Origin: Streptomyces sp. NRRL WC-3618
GTDB taxonomy: Bacteria > Actinomycetota > Actinomycetes > Streptomycetales > Streptomycetaceae
Assembly: GCF_001280005.1 (NCBI RefSeq)
Contig: NZ_LGDW01000188.1
Span: 1-64,000 of the forward strand
DNA length: 64,000 nt
Direction: 5' to 3'
A model generated the notes under the pieces. The model was not told where the DNA came from. It saw only the letters and a program-made list of their open reading frames with translations, and ran no database searches. Both the position numbers and the translations under genes were made by a program. This document shows positions 41,365-51,431 of the stretch, piece after piece; position 1 is the first letter of the stretch, and each line of letters opens with the position of its first letter.

Positions 41365-42090
41365 TCACGAAGCCGCAGTGGGATCCGGGTTGCCGTAGTA
41401 GGCGTCGGGGCCGTGTTTGCGGGTGTAGTGGCGGGCCAGGAGGTGAGGGGGCGGCGGGCTGGTGGGCGCCAGGGCCAGGGTGTTGAGGGCGATCTCGGCG
41501 ACGGCTTCGCAGATGATCGCGTGTTCGAGGGATTTGCGGGCGCTGGAGCCCCAGGTGAAGGGGCCGTGGCTGGCGACGAGGGCGGCGGGGACCTCCGCCG
41601 CCCGCTGGTCGTCCTCCGCCAGCATGTCCACGATGACGCGGCCGGTGTTGTACTCGTAGTCCTTCGCGCACTGTTCGGCCGAGAGGTCGGGGGTGCACGG
41701 GATCGGGCCGTTGAACGTGTCCGCGTGGGTGGTGCCGAGGACAGGTATGTCACGGCGGGCCTGGGCGAACGCGACGGCGTGCGTGGAGTGCGTGTGGGTG
41801 ACCCCGCCGACGGAGGGGAACGCCAGGTAGAGGCAGCGGTGGGTCTCCGTGTCGGTGGAGGGGCGCAGGTGACCGTCGACGACCGCGCCGTCGGACAGGC
41901 GCACCGTCACCAGGTCGTCGATGGTCAGGGCGTCGTAGGGGACGCCGGAGGGCTTGATGACGAAAACGCCCGCCTCCCGGTCGACTCCGCTCACGTTGCC
42001 CCAGGTCAGGGTCGCCAGGCCGACCTTGGGGATGGTGAGGTTGGCGTCCAGGACCTCTTCCCGCAGGCCGTCGCGGACTCGTGCGGTCAT
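41365..42090 (-). CDS. araD: L-ribulose-5-phosphate 4-epimerase
   Basis: A 241-residue class II aldolase/epimerase that converts L-ribulose 5-phosphate to D-xylulose 5-phosphate. Zinc ligands are visible in GGVTHTHSTHA and the later His of LLARHYTRKHG. Phosphate and substrate loops are TWGNVSG and KPSGVPYD. Start ATG 42090 follows AAGGAGACGACCTC. Last gene of araBAD, 34 bp after araA. Confidence 0.92.
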   Translation of the reverse strand: MTARVRDGLREEVLDANLTIPKVGLATLTWGNVSGVDREAGVFVIKPSGVPYDALTIDDLVTVRLSDGAVVDGHLRPSTDTETHRCLYLAFPSVGGVTHTHSTHAVAFAQARRDIPVLGTTHADTFNGPIPCTPDLSAEQCAKDYEYNTGRVIVDMLAEDDQRAAEVPAALVASHGPFTWGSSARKSLEHAIICEAVAEIALNTLALAPTSPPPPHLLARHYTRKHGPDAYYGNPDPTAAS

Positions 42091-42124
42091 GAGGTCGTCT
42101 CCTTCTGCATACGGTTCATGGACG

Positions 42125-43645
42125 TCACAGGGCCTGGGCGAGCCGGTGGTAGGCGGCGTTCCAGCGGATTTCCTTGCCGAACTGCTCGGTCTTGGTGTTC
42201 TCGTCGATGGTGAGCAGTTCGACGCCGGCCATGGCCGCGTAGTCGGTCAGCGTCTCGGTGTCGACCGCCGAGCTGAGGACGGTGTGGTGCGGCGCGCCGG
42301 CGAGCAGCCAGCTCTCCGCCGACTCCGCCAGCGACGGGCGCGGCTTCCACACGGCGCGGGCCACCGGCAGACGGCGCAGCGGCTCGCTGGGGGCGACGAC
42401 GTCGACGGCGTTGGCGGTCAGCCGGAAGCGGTCGCCGAGGTCGGAGAGGCCGACGACGACGGCGGGGCCCTCGGCCGCGCTGAAGACCAGGCGGACCGGG
42501 TCCTCACGGCCACCGATGGACAGCGGGTGGATCTCGCAGCTGGGGCGGTCGGCGGCGATCGAGGGGCAGACCTCGAGCATGTGGGCGCCCAGGACGAGCG
42601 GGGTGCCGGGGCCGAGGTGGTAGGTGTAGTCCTCCATGAAGCTGGTGCCGCCGGGGTTGCCCGCGCCCATGACCTTCATCGTGCGCAGCAGGGCGGACGT
42701 CTTCCAGTCGCCCTCGCCGCCGAAGCCGTAGCCGTCGGCCATCAGGCGCTGGACGGCGAGTCCGGGAAGCTGGCGCAGACCGCCGAGGTCCTCGAAGTTG
42801 GTGGTGAAGGCGGTGAAGCCGCCCTCGGTGAGGAAGGTGCGCAGGCCGATTTCGAGCCGGGCGGCGTAGCGGAGCGAGTCGTGCTGGTCGCCGCCGGGGC
42901 GCAGCGCGGGCACCACGTCGTACAACTCGACGTATTCGGCGGCGAGTTCGGCGGTCGCCTTGTCCTCGACCTCGTCGACGACGGCGACCAGGTCGTTCAC
43001 GCCGTAGGTGTTGACGGAGTACCCGAACCGGATCTGCGCCTCGACCTTGTCGCCCTCGGTCACGGCGACGTCGCGCATGTTGTCGCCGAAGCGGGCGAGC
43101 CGCAGGGTGCGTGAGGCGTGGCGGGCGACGGCGGCGCGGGCCCAGGCGGTGACACGCTGTACGACCCGGGGGTCGGTGGCGTGACCGGCGACGACCTTGC
43201 GGTCGATGCCGATACGGGACTCGATGTGCCCGAACTCACGGTCGCCGTGGGCGGCCTGGTTCAGGTTCATGAAGTCCATGTCGATGGTCGGCCAGGGCAG
43301 CGACAGGTTGTACTGGGTGTGCAGGTGGAGCAACGGCCGGTCCAGGGCGCTGAGTCCGGCGATCCACATCTTGGCGGGCGAGAAGGTGTGCATCCAGACG
43401 ATCACGCCGACGCAGACGTCGGAGGAGCTCGCCTCCTGGCACATACGGCGGATCGAGTCGGCGTCCTTCAGGACCGGCTTCCACACGATCTTGACCGGGA
43501 TCTTCCCGGGGCTGCCGAGGATCTCGGCGATGCTCCTGGACTGGTCGGCCACCTGACGCAGGACGTCGTCGCCGTACAGGCCCTGGCTTCCGGTGAGGAA
43601 CCAGATCTCCTGCTCGGGATAGGGGTGGGTGGCGTTGTTCTCCAT
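42125..43645 (-). CDS. araA: L-arabinose isomerase
   Basis: A 506-residue enzyme, full length for AraA, which interconverts L-arabinose and L-ribulose with Mn2+. Recognisable blocks are [45 protein letters not shown] (catalytic Glu) and the metal His residues in GAHMLEVCP and [13 protein letters not shown] 43645 is preceded by AAAGGAA. Middle gene of araBAD. Confidence 0.95.
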   Translation of the reverse strand: MENNATHPYPEQEIWFLTGSQGLYGDDVLRQVADQSRSIAEILGSPGKIPVKIVWKPVLKDADSIRRMCQEASSSDVCVGVIVWMHTFSPAKMWIAGLSALDRPLLHLHTQYNLSLPWPTIDMDFMNLNQAAHGDREFGHIESRIGIDRKVVAGHATDPRVVQRVTAWARAAVARHASRTLRLARFGDNMRDVAVTEGDKVEAQIRFGYSVNTYGVNDLVAVVDEVEDKATAELAAEYVELYDVVPALRPGGDQHDSLRYAARLEIGLRTFLTEGGFTAFTTNFEDLGGLRQLPGLAVQRLMADGYGFGGEGDWKTSALLRTMKVMGAGNPGGTSFMEDYTYHLGPGTPLVLGAHMLEVCPSIAADRPSCEIHPLSIGGREDPVRLVFSAAEGPAVVVGLSDLGDRFRLTANAVDVVAPSEPLRRLPVARAVWKPRPSLAESAESWLLAGAPHHTVLSSAVDTETLTDYAAMAGVELLTIDENTKTEQFGKEIRWNAAYHRLAQAL

Positions 43646-43692
43646 GAGGTTCCTTTCGAAGGGGGTCGACCGGGGGCGCGGGGCGGTGCCGC

Positions 43693-45375
43693 TCAGGCGG
43701 ATGCCTCGGCGCGGATGCGGCGCAGGCGGTGCATGACCTCGTTGGCGCCACGGCCGAAGTAGTCGTGCAGGAGCTGGTATTCGGCGTACAGACGGTCGTA
43801 GGCCGCGGCCCGCTCGGGGTCGGGCAGGTAGACGGCCGGACGTGCCTTGCCCATGGCCTGGGCGGCGGCGCGGATGTCCGCGTACGCTCCCGCCGCCACC
43901 GCCGCGTGCATCGCCGAGCCGAGGGCGGGACCCTGCGCCGAGTCGATGACGCCGAGGGGGAGTCGGGTGACGTCGGAGTAGATCTGCATCAGCAGCGCGT
44001 TCTTCGTGAGTCCGCCCGCGATGATCAGCTCTTCGACCGGGACGCCGGACTTCTGGAACGTCTCGATGATGGTGCGGGTGCCGAACGCGGTGGCCTCGAG
44101 GAGCGCCCGGTAGATGTCCTCGGGGCGGGTGGACAGGGTCTGTCCCACCACGACGCCGCTGAGGTCGTGGTCGACCAGGACGGAACGGTTGCCGCTGTGC
44201 CAGTCCAGGGCGATCAGGCCGTGCTCGCCGATCTCCTGCTCGGCCGCGAGGGCCGTCAGGTGCTCGTGCGCGTCCCGCCCGAGGGCGGCGGCTTCCTCGG
44301 CGTACGACGCGGGGAAGGAGGTACGGACGAACCAGCCGAAGATGTCGCCGACGCCGCTCTGCCCGGCCTCGTATCCCCACAGGCCCGGCAGGATGCCGCC
44401 CTCGACGACACCGCACATGCCCGGTACTTCGGCCCACTGGTCGGAGCTCATCACATGGCAGGTGGAGGTGCCCATGATGGCGACCATGCGGCCCGGCTCC
44501 ACCGCGGTCGCCGCGGGTGCGGTCACATGGGCGTCGACGTTTCCGACGCACACGGCGATGCCTTCGGGAAGGCCGGTCCATTCCGCCGCCTCGGCGGTCA
44601 GCCCGCCGGCCAGATCGCCGAGCTGACCGATCGGGTGGTCCAGCTTGTCGGTCACGAACCCGGCGAAGCCGGGGTTGAGGGCGGCGAGGTACTCGGCGGA
44701 GGGGTAGCTGCCGTCCTGGTACTGGCCCTTGTATCCGGCGGTGCAGGCGTTGCGGACGTAGTTGCCGGACAGACGCCAGACGATCCAGTCGGCGGCCTCG
44801 ATCCAGCGGTCGGTCAGCTCGTACAGCTCGGGGTCCTCCTCCAGCAGCTGGAGGCCCTTGGCGAACTCCCACTCCGAGGAGATCTTGCCGCCGTAGCGCT
44901 TCAGCCACGGCTCCTTGCGCGCCTCGGCGAGCTCCGTGATCCGGTCGGCCTGCGCCTGCGCGGCATGGTGACGCCACAGCTTGACGTAGGCGTGCGGCCG
45001 GCCGGCGAGGTCGGGGAGCTCGCACAGGGGCGTGCCGTCGGCGAGGACCGGCACCATCGTGCAGGCGGTGAAGTCCGTGCCGATGCCGACGACCTGCTCC
45101 GGTCGCACACCGGAACGGGCCAGCGCCTCGGGTACGGCGATACGCAGGACGTCGACGTAGTCCGAGGGCACCTGAAGCGCCCAGTCGGGCGGCAACGGGG
45201 TGCCGTCGGGAAGCGCCCGGTCCAGGACCGCATGCGTGTACGGGTGCTCGGCGGCGGCCACTTCGGTGCCGTCGGCGACCCGGACCACTACGGCCCGCCC
45301 GGACAGCGTCCCGTAGTCGACTCCGATGACGTAGGTGTCGGGCTGGGTGTCTTCGCTGTTCTCGGCGTTCACCAC
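43693..45375 (-). CDS. araB: L-ribulokinase
   Basis: A 560-residue FGGY-family kinase that phosphorylates L-ribulose with ATP. Family signatures are [16 protein letters not shown] near the start, [13 protein letters not shown], and the ATP-site [16 protein letters not shown] with [16 protein letters not shown] pair of GTG codons (45375/45372) preceded by AAAGG is the preferred start; ATG 45417 is an alternative. First enzyme gene of the operon; a palindrome 570 bp upstream may control it. Confidence 0.93.
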   Translation of the reverse strand: MVNAENSEDTQPDTYVIGVDYGTLSGRAVVVRVADGTEVAAAEHPYTHAVLDRALPDGTPLPPDWALQVPSDYVDVLRIAVPEALARSGVRPEQVVGIGTDFTACTMVPVLADGTPLCELPDLAGRPHAYVKLWRHHAAQAQADRITELAEARKEPWLKRYGGKISSEWEFAKGLQLLEEDPELYELTDRWIEAADWIVWRLSGNYVRNACTAGYKGQYQDGSYPSAEYLAALNPGFAGFVTDKLDHPIGQLGDLAGGLTAEAAEWTGLPEGIAVCVGNVDAHVTAPAATAVEPGRMVAIMGTSTCHVMSSDQWAEVPGMCGVVEGGILPGLWGYEAGQSGVGDIFGWFVRTSFPASYAEEAAALGRDAHEHLTALAAEQEIGEHGLIALDWHSGNRSVLVDHDLSGVVVGQTLSTRPEDIYRALLEATAFGTRTIIETFQKSGVPVEELIIAGGLTKNALLMQIYSDVTRLPLGVIDSAQGPALGSAMHAAVAAGAYADIRAAAQAMGKARPAVYLPDPERAAAYDRLYAEYQLLHDYFGRGANEVMHRLRRIRAEASA

Positions 45376-45473
45376 CGGACCGCCTTTCTGTTCGGTATTA
45401 CGGTCGTTGTTCGACATGAGAAATGGTGGGGCGGAGGGAAGCCTCGGGGGTACGGATCCCGGCAGGGGCCGGC

Positions 45474-45872
45474 TCACGCGCCCGGACCCCTGCCGGAGCG
45501 TGCCATCAGCAGGTGAGCGGCGTGACGGTGAGCGGTGTGACGGTGATGCGGTCGACGCCGGGTGCGCAGGCGCGAGGTCCGCGCCGAGGCTCGCTCCGAA
45601 GGCGGCCGGAAGTCGGGGAACGACTCGCGCCAGTGGGCGATGCCCGGCAGGACGTCGAGAGCGACGGGACGACCGTCTGCGACATCTACGACAAGATCCG
45701 GTCGATGGTTGCGAAAGCCCTGACCGTCGACCCCGTCGACCCCGTCGAAGCCATCGAGACGCGTGACCCCGTCGAAGCCATCGAGACGCATGACGGCGTC
45801 GACCCCGTCGAGACGCATGACGGCGTCGGAACTTCGCAGTCTGTGCGGCGCTGCCAGACCTGTCGCCTTCAT
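45474..45872 (-). CDS. Orphan reading frame with tandem repeats, doubtful gene
   Basis: A 132-residue frame between the putative ara operator and araB. Its N-terminal third is built from repeats of AVMRLDGVD/GVTRLDGFDG encoded by a 27-bp DNA repeat. The middle (DLVVDVADGRPVALDVLPGIAHWRESFPDF) looks protein-like, and the C-terminus is Arg/His-rich and looks non-coding. It may be the remnant of a gene or a chance frame. A LacI-type regulator, often next to ara genes, is not seen. Confidence 0.3.
   Translation of the reverse strand: MKATGLAAPHRLRSSDAVMRLDGVDAVMRLDGFDGVTRLDGFDGVDGVDGQGFRNHRPDLVVDVADGRPVALDVLPGIAHWRESFPDFRPPSERASARTSRLRTRRRPHHRHTAHRHAAHLLMARSGRGPGA
45741..45829. repeat. 27-bp tandem repeat
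   Basis: Two near-identical 27-bp units (CCCGTCGAAGCCATCGAGAC + GCRTGAC, at 45741-45767 and 45768-45794) are followed by shorter derivatives with the same CGAGACGCATGACGGCGTC block. They lie in the leader region of araB. Confidence 0.7.
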
Positions 45873-45945
45873 AGCGGTGCTCTCATTTCGGGGCTTCGAC
45901 CGGTCAGCGTGCGAGGGCGGACCGCCACCGGCCTTGTTCGTAATG

Positions 45946-45960
45946 TCGAACTACGTTCGA
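45946..45960. promoter_or_regulatory. Candidate operator palindrome upstream of araBAD
   Basis: TCGAAC-TAC-GTTCGA is a perfect inverted repeat in a locally AT-rich stretch, flanked by TTCG on both sides. The type resembles LacI- or GntR-family operators. Its position upstream of the ara genes suggests sugar control, but it is about 570 bp from araB. Confidence 0.4.
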
Positions 45961-46184
45961 TACTTCGCTCAGCGACTGAAGGTATGGCCCTACCCGCCGG
46001 GCGTCAATATCTGTGCCGAAAAAGGCACTCCGTGCTGCCCAAACCTCCTGGTCGCAGACGCGGGCAGCGTTGTCGAGCGTGGCCGGAAGATCAGGTAAGG
46101 CTGCCGGAGGCCGGCGGATCCTGCAAGCCTTCCGCAAGCCAACCTGTTCCGGTCCTGCTGCCGCCCCTCCTGGCGCATGACAAA

Positions 46185-46206
46185 GGCGGGACCCGAAAGC
46201 CCCGCC
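46185..46206 (-). terminator. Terminator after the hypothetical gene at 46228
   Basis: GGCGGG and CCCGCC pair across a loop containing CCGAAA, 22 bp past the stop codon, followed on the minus strand by TTTGTC. A similar hairpin accompanies the degraded copy A near 33720. Confidence 0.6.
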
Positions 46207-46227
46207 CGCACCGAACGAAATCCCGGC

Positions 46228-46977
46228 TCAGGGCCACACAAGGCAGTACGGCTGATGCCCCGCCTCATGCAACCGATGGCTGAAGTCCTGCCACTCGTGC
46301 AGCAGTTGGTACACATTGAACGCGTCCCGAGGCCCGCCCCGGTCCGGCACCGTCGACCAGATGAACGCTGCCGCGCCCACCGCCTCCTCGCCTATGCCTC
46401 GTAGCGGGTCGACGACGGTCATCGGGAGTTTCACGACCGCGTAGTCGGGGTGCAGGACGACGAGTTCCAGCGGGGGCACCTTGTGGAGGGGGACACCCTC
46501 GATGCCGGTGAGGACCATCGCGGCCATCGTTTCGGGCTTGATCTTGGTGAACATGCCGTTCATGCCGAGCTCGTCGCCGCCGAGTTCCTCGGGGCGCATC
46601 GAGATCGGGACGCGGGCAGCCGTGGCGCCGTCCGGTGCGCCGAAGTATTTGTACGTCACCCCCACCCGACCACCATTCCCGCTCGCTGCCCGGAGTCGAT
46701 CGACCCTCCGGTCGACGCTCTCGGGCACACCGTTCGATCCCGGGGCCTGCCCAGGACTCATACTGCCCTGCCCAGGACCCATGGTTCCCTGCCCGGGGCC
46801 CATGATTCCTTGACCCGGACCCATACTGCCCTGCCCGGGACCCAGCCCCTGGGCCTGGGCCTGCCGTGCCGCTTCTGCCGCTGCCGCTTCCTCCACGTCG
46901 CGTCGGTGCCTTCCCCGCCGGGCACGTCGAGGACCCAGGTCGTCAGTCCCCTCGCCCAGTCCGCCACCGCGATGCAT
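46228..46977 (-). CDS. Conserved hypothetical protein with GPGQGxM repeats
   Basis: A 249-residue protein with an unrecognised but well-formed C-terminal domain (about 95-249: VGVTYKYFGAPDG, RPEELGGDELGMNGMFTKIKPETMAAM, YAVVKLPMTVVDPL, FNVYQLLHEWQDFSHRL). Residues 46-77 hold about five GPGQGxM repeats from a 21-bp DNA unit. The N-terminus is doubtful: another frame from GTG 46985 reads MEICIAVADWARGLTTWVLDVPGG before running into low complexity, and joins this frame well near 46890. A frameshift (real or sequencing) may therefore split the true start. Tail fragments of this gene recur at 33.7 and 41.1 kb. Confidence 0.7.
   Translation of the reverse strand: MHRGGGLGEGTDDLGPRRARRGRHRRDVEEAAAAEAARQAQAQGLGPGQGSMGPGQGIMGPGQGTMGPGQGSMSPGQAPGSNGVPESVDRRVDRLRAASGNGGRVGVTYKYFGAPDGATAARVPISMRPEELGGDELGMNGMFTKIKPETMAAMVLTGIEGVPLHKVPPLELVVLHPDYAVVKLPMTVVDPLRGIGEEAVGAAAFIWSTVPDRGGPRDAFNVYQLLHEWQDFSHRLHEAGHQPYCLVWP
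46747..46842. repeat. 21-bp in-frame tandem repeats (GPGQGxM)
   Basis: About five imperfect 21-bp units of the type ATGGGTCCGGGTCARGGAAYC on the minus strand encode the heptapeptide repeat in the hypothetical protein. Such arrays change length by slippage. Confidence 0.7.
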
Positions 46978-47292
46978 ATCTCCACCCGACTGCTGTTCTA
47001 GGACGCGCGAACCCCGTCGCGCAACCCGATCATCGTGTCAGTGACCTCCCCCACGTCCGCCCGCCGAAACGTGCGTTGAAACACCTGTCCGCAGGATCTT
47101 CGCAGCCCCTGAACACCATCGTCCGCCTATCGTCCGTATGTACGGCCCGATGAGCTGTGTGTCTCTGTGAGTCTCCGTGTGTGTTCGGTCCCAGTTTCGC
47201 AGACGGGTGGGGCCGACGCCCCGCCGTCCCGCCGCCTACCCTGAGGGGGTCACTGGCAGCAGGAGACCGAGAAGCCGGAGAAGTCGCAGGTC

Positions 47293-48648
47293 ATGAGCGA
47301 AACGTCTAGCGGGGTAGCCAGCGGAATGGCGAGTGGGTTGCCCTATCCATACGAAGCACCCGTCTCGCAGGGCCTCTTCGACCGTGCGACGGGTGTCACA
47401 CCCGGCGGCGTCAATTCGCCGGTGCGCGCTTTCCGTGCCGTGGGCGGTACGCCCCGGTTCATGGTGTCGGGGCGTGGTCCGTATCTCACCGACGCCGACG
47501 GGCGCGAGTACGTCGACCTGATCTGCTCCTGGGGTCCGATGATCCTCGGGCACTCCCGCCCGGAGGTCATCGCCGCCGTCCAGGACGCCGTCTCGCGCGG
47601 TACGTCCTTCGGCACGCCGGGGGAGGGCGAGGTCGCGCTCGCCGAGGAGATGGTCGCCCGTATCGACCCCCTCGAGCAGGTGCGGCTCGTGTCCAGCGGG
47701 ACCGAGGCCACCATGTCGGCGATCCGGCTGGCCCGTGGGTTCACCCGGCGCGCCAAGGTGATCAAGTTCGCCGGGTGTTACCACGGTCACGTCGACTCGC
47801 TCCTCGCCGCCGCGGGGAGCGGACTGGCGACCTTCGCGCTGCCAGACACCCCGGGCGTCACCGGTGCCCAGGCCGGCGACACCATCGTGCTCCCCTACAA
47901 CGACCTCGACGCCGTGCACGCCGCCTTCGCCGCGCACCCCGGCGAGATCGCCTGCCTGATCACCGAGGCCTCCCCGGGCAACATGGGCGTCGTACCGCCG
48001 CTGCCCGGGTTCAACCAGGGGCTCAAGGACGCCTGCGCCGCGAACGGCGCGCTGTATGTGTCCGACGAGGTCATGACCGGGTTCCGGACCAGTCGCAGTG
48101 GCTGGTACGGGATCGACGGCGTCCGGCCCGATCTCATGACCTTCGGGAAGGTCATGGGCGGTGGGTTCCCCGCCGCCGCCTTCGGGGGGCGCGCCGACGT
48201 CATGGCCCACCTCGCTCCCGCCGGGCCCGTCTACCAGGCCGGCACCCTCTCCGGTAACCCGATCGCCACCGCCGCCGGGCTCGCCCAGCTGCGGCTGCTC
48301 GACGAGGCCGCGTACGTCACCGTCGACGCCGTCTCCGCGCAGCTTCAGGGGCTGGTCGGCGAGGCGCTGAGCAAGGAGGGCGTCGCGCACACCGTGCAGA
48401 ACGCGTCCAACATGTTCTCCGTGTTCTTCACCGACCAGCCGGTGCGCGACTACGAGGGCGCCAAGGCGCAGGAGTCGTTCCGCTTCACCGCGTTCTTCCA
48501 CTCCATGCTGGCGAACGGCGTCTATCTGCCGCCGTCGTCGTTCGAGTCCTGGTTCGTCTCCACGGCGCACGACGAGCGGGCCATCCAGAAAATCGCCGAC
48601 GCCCTTCCGGCGGCGGCCCGTGCGGCGGCGGAGGCCACGGCAGTATGA
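47293..48648 (+). CDS. hemL: Glutamate-1-semialdehyde 2,1-aminomutase
   Basis: A 451-residue PLP enzyme that makes 5-aminolevulinate for haem, sirohaem and cobalamin. Signatures: [45 protein letters not shown], and Lys286 in [10 protein letters not shown] as the PLP-binding residue. ATG 47293 follows GGAGAAG. The stop overlaps the next gene start (ATGA). It sits 2.9 kb upstream of the cytochrome c biogenesis genes on the same strand, a fitting context for haem supply. Confidence 0.96.
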   Translation: MSETSSGVASGMASGLPYPYEAPVSQGLFDRATGVTPGGVNSPVRAFRAVGGTPRFMVSGRGPYLTDADGREYVDLICSWGPMILGHSRPEVIAAVQDAVSRGTSFGTPGEGEVALAEEMVARIDPLEQVRLVSSGTEATMSAIRLARGFTRRAKVIKFAGCYHGHVDSLLAAAGSGLATFALPDTPGVTGAQAGDTIVLPYNDLDAVHAAFAAHPGEIACLITEASPGNMGVVPPLPGFNQGLKDACAANGALYVSDEVMTGFRTSRSGWYGIDGVRPDLMTFGKVMGGGFPAAAFGGRADVMAHLAPAGPVYQAGTLSGNPIATAAGLAQLRLLDEAAYVTVDAVSAQLQGLVGEALSKEGVAHTVQNASNMFSVFFTDQPVRDYEGAKAQESFRFTAFFHSMLANGVYLPPSSFESWFVSTAHDERAIQKIADALPAAARAAAEATAV

Positions 48649-49343
48649 GCGACATCAACAGTGGGAAGAACGCCGACATCACCGTCGTACACCTCATGCG
48701 GCACGGTGAAGTCGCCAACCCCGAAGGGGTGTTGTACGGGCGGCTGGAGGGCTACCACCTCTCCGAGCTGGGCCTGCGGATGGCCGACCGGGTCGCCGAG
48801 CACCTCGCGCCGCGTGACGTGACGTACGTCTGCGCGTCCCCGCTGGAGCGGGCGCAGGAGACGGCGACGCCGATCGCCAAGGCGCACGGGCTCGATCTCG
48901 CCTCCGACGCGCGGCTCCTGGAGGCCGAGAACGTCTTCCAGGGGAAGACCTTCGGGGTCGGGGACGGGGCCCTGAAGCGGCCCGAGAACTGGAAGCACCT
49001 CGTCAACCCGTTCAAGCCGTCCTGGGGCGAGCCGTACGTCGACCAGGTCGTACGGATGATGGGGGCGCTGGACGCCGCCAAGGACGCCGCCCGTGGGCAC
49101 GAGGCCGTGCTCGTCAGTCATCAGCTGCCGATCTGGATCGTGCGCAGCTATGTCGAGCGGCGCCGGCTCTGGCACGACCCCCGCAAGCGGCAGTGCACGC
49201 TCGCCTCCCTCACGACCTTCACCTACCGCGGCGACAAGATCGTGTCCGTCGGCTACACCGAGCCCGCGCGTGATCTGGTCCCGGCGCACCTCCTCGCCGG
49301 CGCCAAGCCGGTGAAGGGCAAGGACAAGGCCTTCGGGGCGTAA
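48645..49343 (+). CDS. Histidine phosphatase (phosphoglycerate-mutase-like)
   Basis: A 232-residue member of the histidine phosphatase superfamily: LMRHGE with Arg19-His20-Gly21 (phospho-His nucleophile), the second Arg in [10 protein letters not shown], and the distal catalytic His in [12 protein letters not shown]. Substrate unknown. It is translationally coupled to hemL through an ATGA overlap, a link that seems conserved in Streptomyces from memory. Confidence 0.88.
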   Translation: MSDINSGKNADITVVHLMRHGEVANPEGVLYGRLEGYHLSELGLRMADRVAEHLAPRDVTYVCASPLERAQETATPIAKAHGLDLASDARLLEAENVFQGKTFGVGDGALKRPENWKHLVNPFKPSWGEPYVDQVVRMMGALDAAKDAARGHEAVLVSHQLPIWIVRSYVERRRLWHDPRKRQCTLASLTTFTYRGDKIVSVGYTEPARDLVPAHLLAGAKPVKGKDKAFGA

Positions 49344-49345
49344 TC

Positions 49346-49385
49346 CCTCATCCCTCATCCCTCATCCCCCATCTCTCATCCCTCA
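49346..49385. repeat. Heptanucleotide tandem repeat (TCCCTCA)
   Basis: About six units of TCCCTCA with two variants directly follow the stop codon of the histidine phosphatase gene. No hairpin is formed; role unknown. Confidence 0.6.
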
Positions 49386-49553
49386 GCGCTCAGCGCTGCT
49401 TTTCAACCATCGCTTCGGAAATTTTCGACTTTTGCCCATCTAGTGACACGGTTGTTGCAATTGTTCCGAAGCCCAGAACACCATGGGGAACCTCCCTGTT
49501 CGTCGTGCCCTCTGAATGGGTGAGCACCAGCGAGTACGACGAATGGGGATCCC

Positions 49554-50894
49554 ATGCACGGCAAGAACGGCGACGGCGTCGGTGGCTTCGGCCGGCGTGG
49601 TGCGCTCGGCCTCGGCCTCGGGGCCGCCGCCGCTCTCGGTACGGCCGGCTGCGGGTCCGTCCTGGGAGGCGATCCGAAGAGGGACAAGGGCTCCAAGGGT
49701 GCCAACGGGGACCGGTCTTCCGGCAAGCCGTCGCCCAAGGCCAGCCCCGCCGCCAAGCCCATCGGGGACGGCTCCACCTCGTACACCGGCAAGCAGCCCC
49801 ACCAGCCGGACAAGCCCGTGCCGTTGGAGGCGGGCCAGACCCCGCCGCAGTTCGTGATCTTCTCCTGGGACGGGGCGGGAGAGGTGGGCAACGGCCTCTT
49901 CCCGCGCTTCCTGGAGCTGGCGAAGACACACGGCGCCCACATGACCTTCTTCCTCTCCGGGATCTACCTCCTCCCCGAGTCGCAGAAGCGCAAGTACCTC
50001 CCGCCGAACAACGCCCCCGGCGCCTCCGACATCGGCTACCTCAGCGACGACCACGTCAAGGCGACCCTCACCAACGTCCGGCAGGCCTGGCTCGACGGGC
50101 ACGAGATAGGCACCCACTTCAACGGCCACTTCTGCTCCGGCTACGGCACGGTCGCCAACTGGACGCCCAAGCAGTGGAGCAGCGAGATAGAGCAGGCCAA
50201 GGGCTTCGTGAAGGAGTGGCGCACCAACACCGGGTGGACCGACCTGCCCGCGCTCCCCTTCGACTACGAGAAGGAGCTCATAGGCGGCCGTACGCCCTGT
50301 CTCCTCGGCCAGAACAACCTGCTGCCCACCGCCCGCGCCCTCGGCTGGCGCTACGACGCCTCCTCGCCCGGCGGCAGCCAGGTGTGGCCCACGAAGAAGG
50401 GGGGCGTCTGGGATCTGCCCCTCCAGGCGATGCCTTTCCCCGGCCACAAGTTCGAGGTCCTGTCGATGGACTACAACATCCTCGCCAACCAGTCGATCAA
50501 CTCGACCAACGCGCCCGCCCACAACTACCCCGCGTGGCGCGAGCAGGCCACCAACTCCTACATCGCCGGTTTCCAGCGGGCGTACGAGACGAACCGCGCC
50601 CCCTTCTTCATAGGCAACCACTTCGAGCACTGGAACGGCGGCATATACATGGACGCCGTCGAGGCCGCGCTCAAGCACATCGCCCGGGAGAAGGAGAAGG
50701 GCGAGGACGTCCGGATGGTCTCCTTCCGTCAGTTCGTCGACTGGCTGGACGTGCAGAAGCCCGAGGTGCTGGAGAAGCTGCGGACCCTTGATGTCGGGCA
50801 GCAGCCGACGGGTGGCTGGAAGGGGTTCCTGGGAACGGGAGCGGGAGCGACAGCGACAGCGACAGCAGGAACGGGCGCGGGAAAGCCGGCGTGA
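49554..50894 (+). CDS. Polysaccharide deacetylase-like lipoprotein (Tat/lipobox signal)
   Basis: A secreted protein of 446 residues. The signal has a twin-arginine motif (GFGRRGALGLG) followed by a hydrophobic stretch and a lipobox-like GTAGC, then a Lys/Ser/Pro linker to about residue 80. The rest follows the NodB-like carbohydrate esterase plan: FVIFSWDGAGE (metal Asp), HMTFFLSGIYLL, GHEIGTHFNGHFC (two His of the metal site), PFFIGNHFEHW. It may deacetylate cell-wall or extracellular polysaccharide. The C-terminus is an Ala/Thr/Gly repeat from GCGACA units. ATG 49554 is preceded by GGGGATCCC. Confidence 0.82.
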   Translation: MHGKNGDGVGGFGRRGALGLGLGAAAALGTAGCGSVLGGDPKRDKGSKGANGDRSSGKPSPKASPAAKPIGDGSTSYTGKQPHQPDKPVPLEAGQTPPQFVIFSWDGAGEVGNGLFPRFLELAKTHGAHMTFFLSGIYLLPESQKRKYLPPNNAPGASDIGYLSDDHVKATLTNVRQAWLDGHEIGTHFNGHFCSGYGTVANWTPKQWSSEIEQAKGFVKEWRTNTGWTDLPALPFDYEKELIGGRTPCLLGQNNLLPTARALGWRYDASSPGGSQVWPTKKGGVWDLPLQAMPFPGHKFEVLSMDYNILANQSINSTNAPAHNYPAWREQATNSYIAGFQRAYETNRAPFFIGNHFEHWNGGIYMDAVEAALKHIAREKEKGEDVRMVSFRQFVDWLDVQKPEVLEKLRTLDVGQQPTGGWKGFLGTGAGATATATAGTGAGKPA

Positions 50895-51066
50895 GGCCGT
50901 GCCCGCGCCGCCGGCCCGGTCTCCCGGGCGGGCGCCGTCGTCCCGCCTAAAAGGCGTGGACGCGCTGAGTGGACCTTGGATAACCTCCTCGTCGCCGTAG
51001 CCCGGGCCGGCTGACCATGGCCCGTGCTTGCTCGCCTGCCTGGCAGGCCGAAGAGGGGAAAAAGCC

Positions 51067-51390
51067 ATGAACAAGAGGAAGTTCACGTCGCTCGCCATGA
51101 CGCCGCTGGTGCTCGCGGGCATCGCCGTCGCCGCGCCGATAGCGGGCGCGACCGCCGCCAGTGCCACGCCGAGCGGCTGTCAGGTGGGCAAGCCGGACGA
51201 GAACACGGGGACCGCGATCTGCCGACTCGGTACCGGCCAGGTGCGGGTCAAGGTCACGTGTGAGGACGGCATCACCGGCGACACCCATCTCGCGTTCGGC
51301 CCGTGGGTCGGCATCAACAGGACGTCGAAGGTGGCCTGCGGCGCGGCCCAGCGGTACTTCGTGAAGCTGGTCGACTACCAGACCCGCTGA
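51067..51390 (+). CDS. Small secreted protein
   Basis: A 107-residue protein with a Sec signal peptide (KRKF, hydrophobic LAMTPLVLAGIAVAAPIAG, cleavage near ASATPSG). The mature part of about 70 residues has four cysteines (SGCQV, AICRL, VTCED, VACGA), probably two disulfides, and is beta-rich. ATG 51067 follows GAGGGG. No family recognised; a small extracellular beta protein or inhibitor is possible. Confidence 0.75.
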   Translation: MNKRKFTSLAMTPLVLAGIAVAAPIAGATAASATPSGCQVGKPDENTGTAICRLGTGQVRVKVTCEDGITGDTHLAFGPWVGINRTSKVACGAAQRYFVKLVDYQTR

Positions 51391-51431
51391 GTCCAGGGCT
51401 CCGGCCCGCGTACCCCCCCCATAGCCGGTCC

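Noticed and set aside
42125..45025. A 966-codon frame extending araA upstream through araB
   Set aside because: The extra N-terminal part is Arg/Pro-rich shadow sequence of araB; AraA has normal length from ATG 43645 with a good ribosome binding site.
41094..46270. The 43-bp direct repeats as attachment sites of an integrative element
   Set aside because: No integrase, excisionase or tRNA end lies inside or next to the repeats, and the third copy is too degraded; kept only as an observation about gene-tail duplication.
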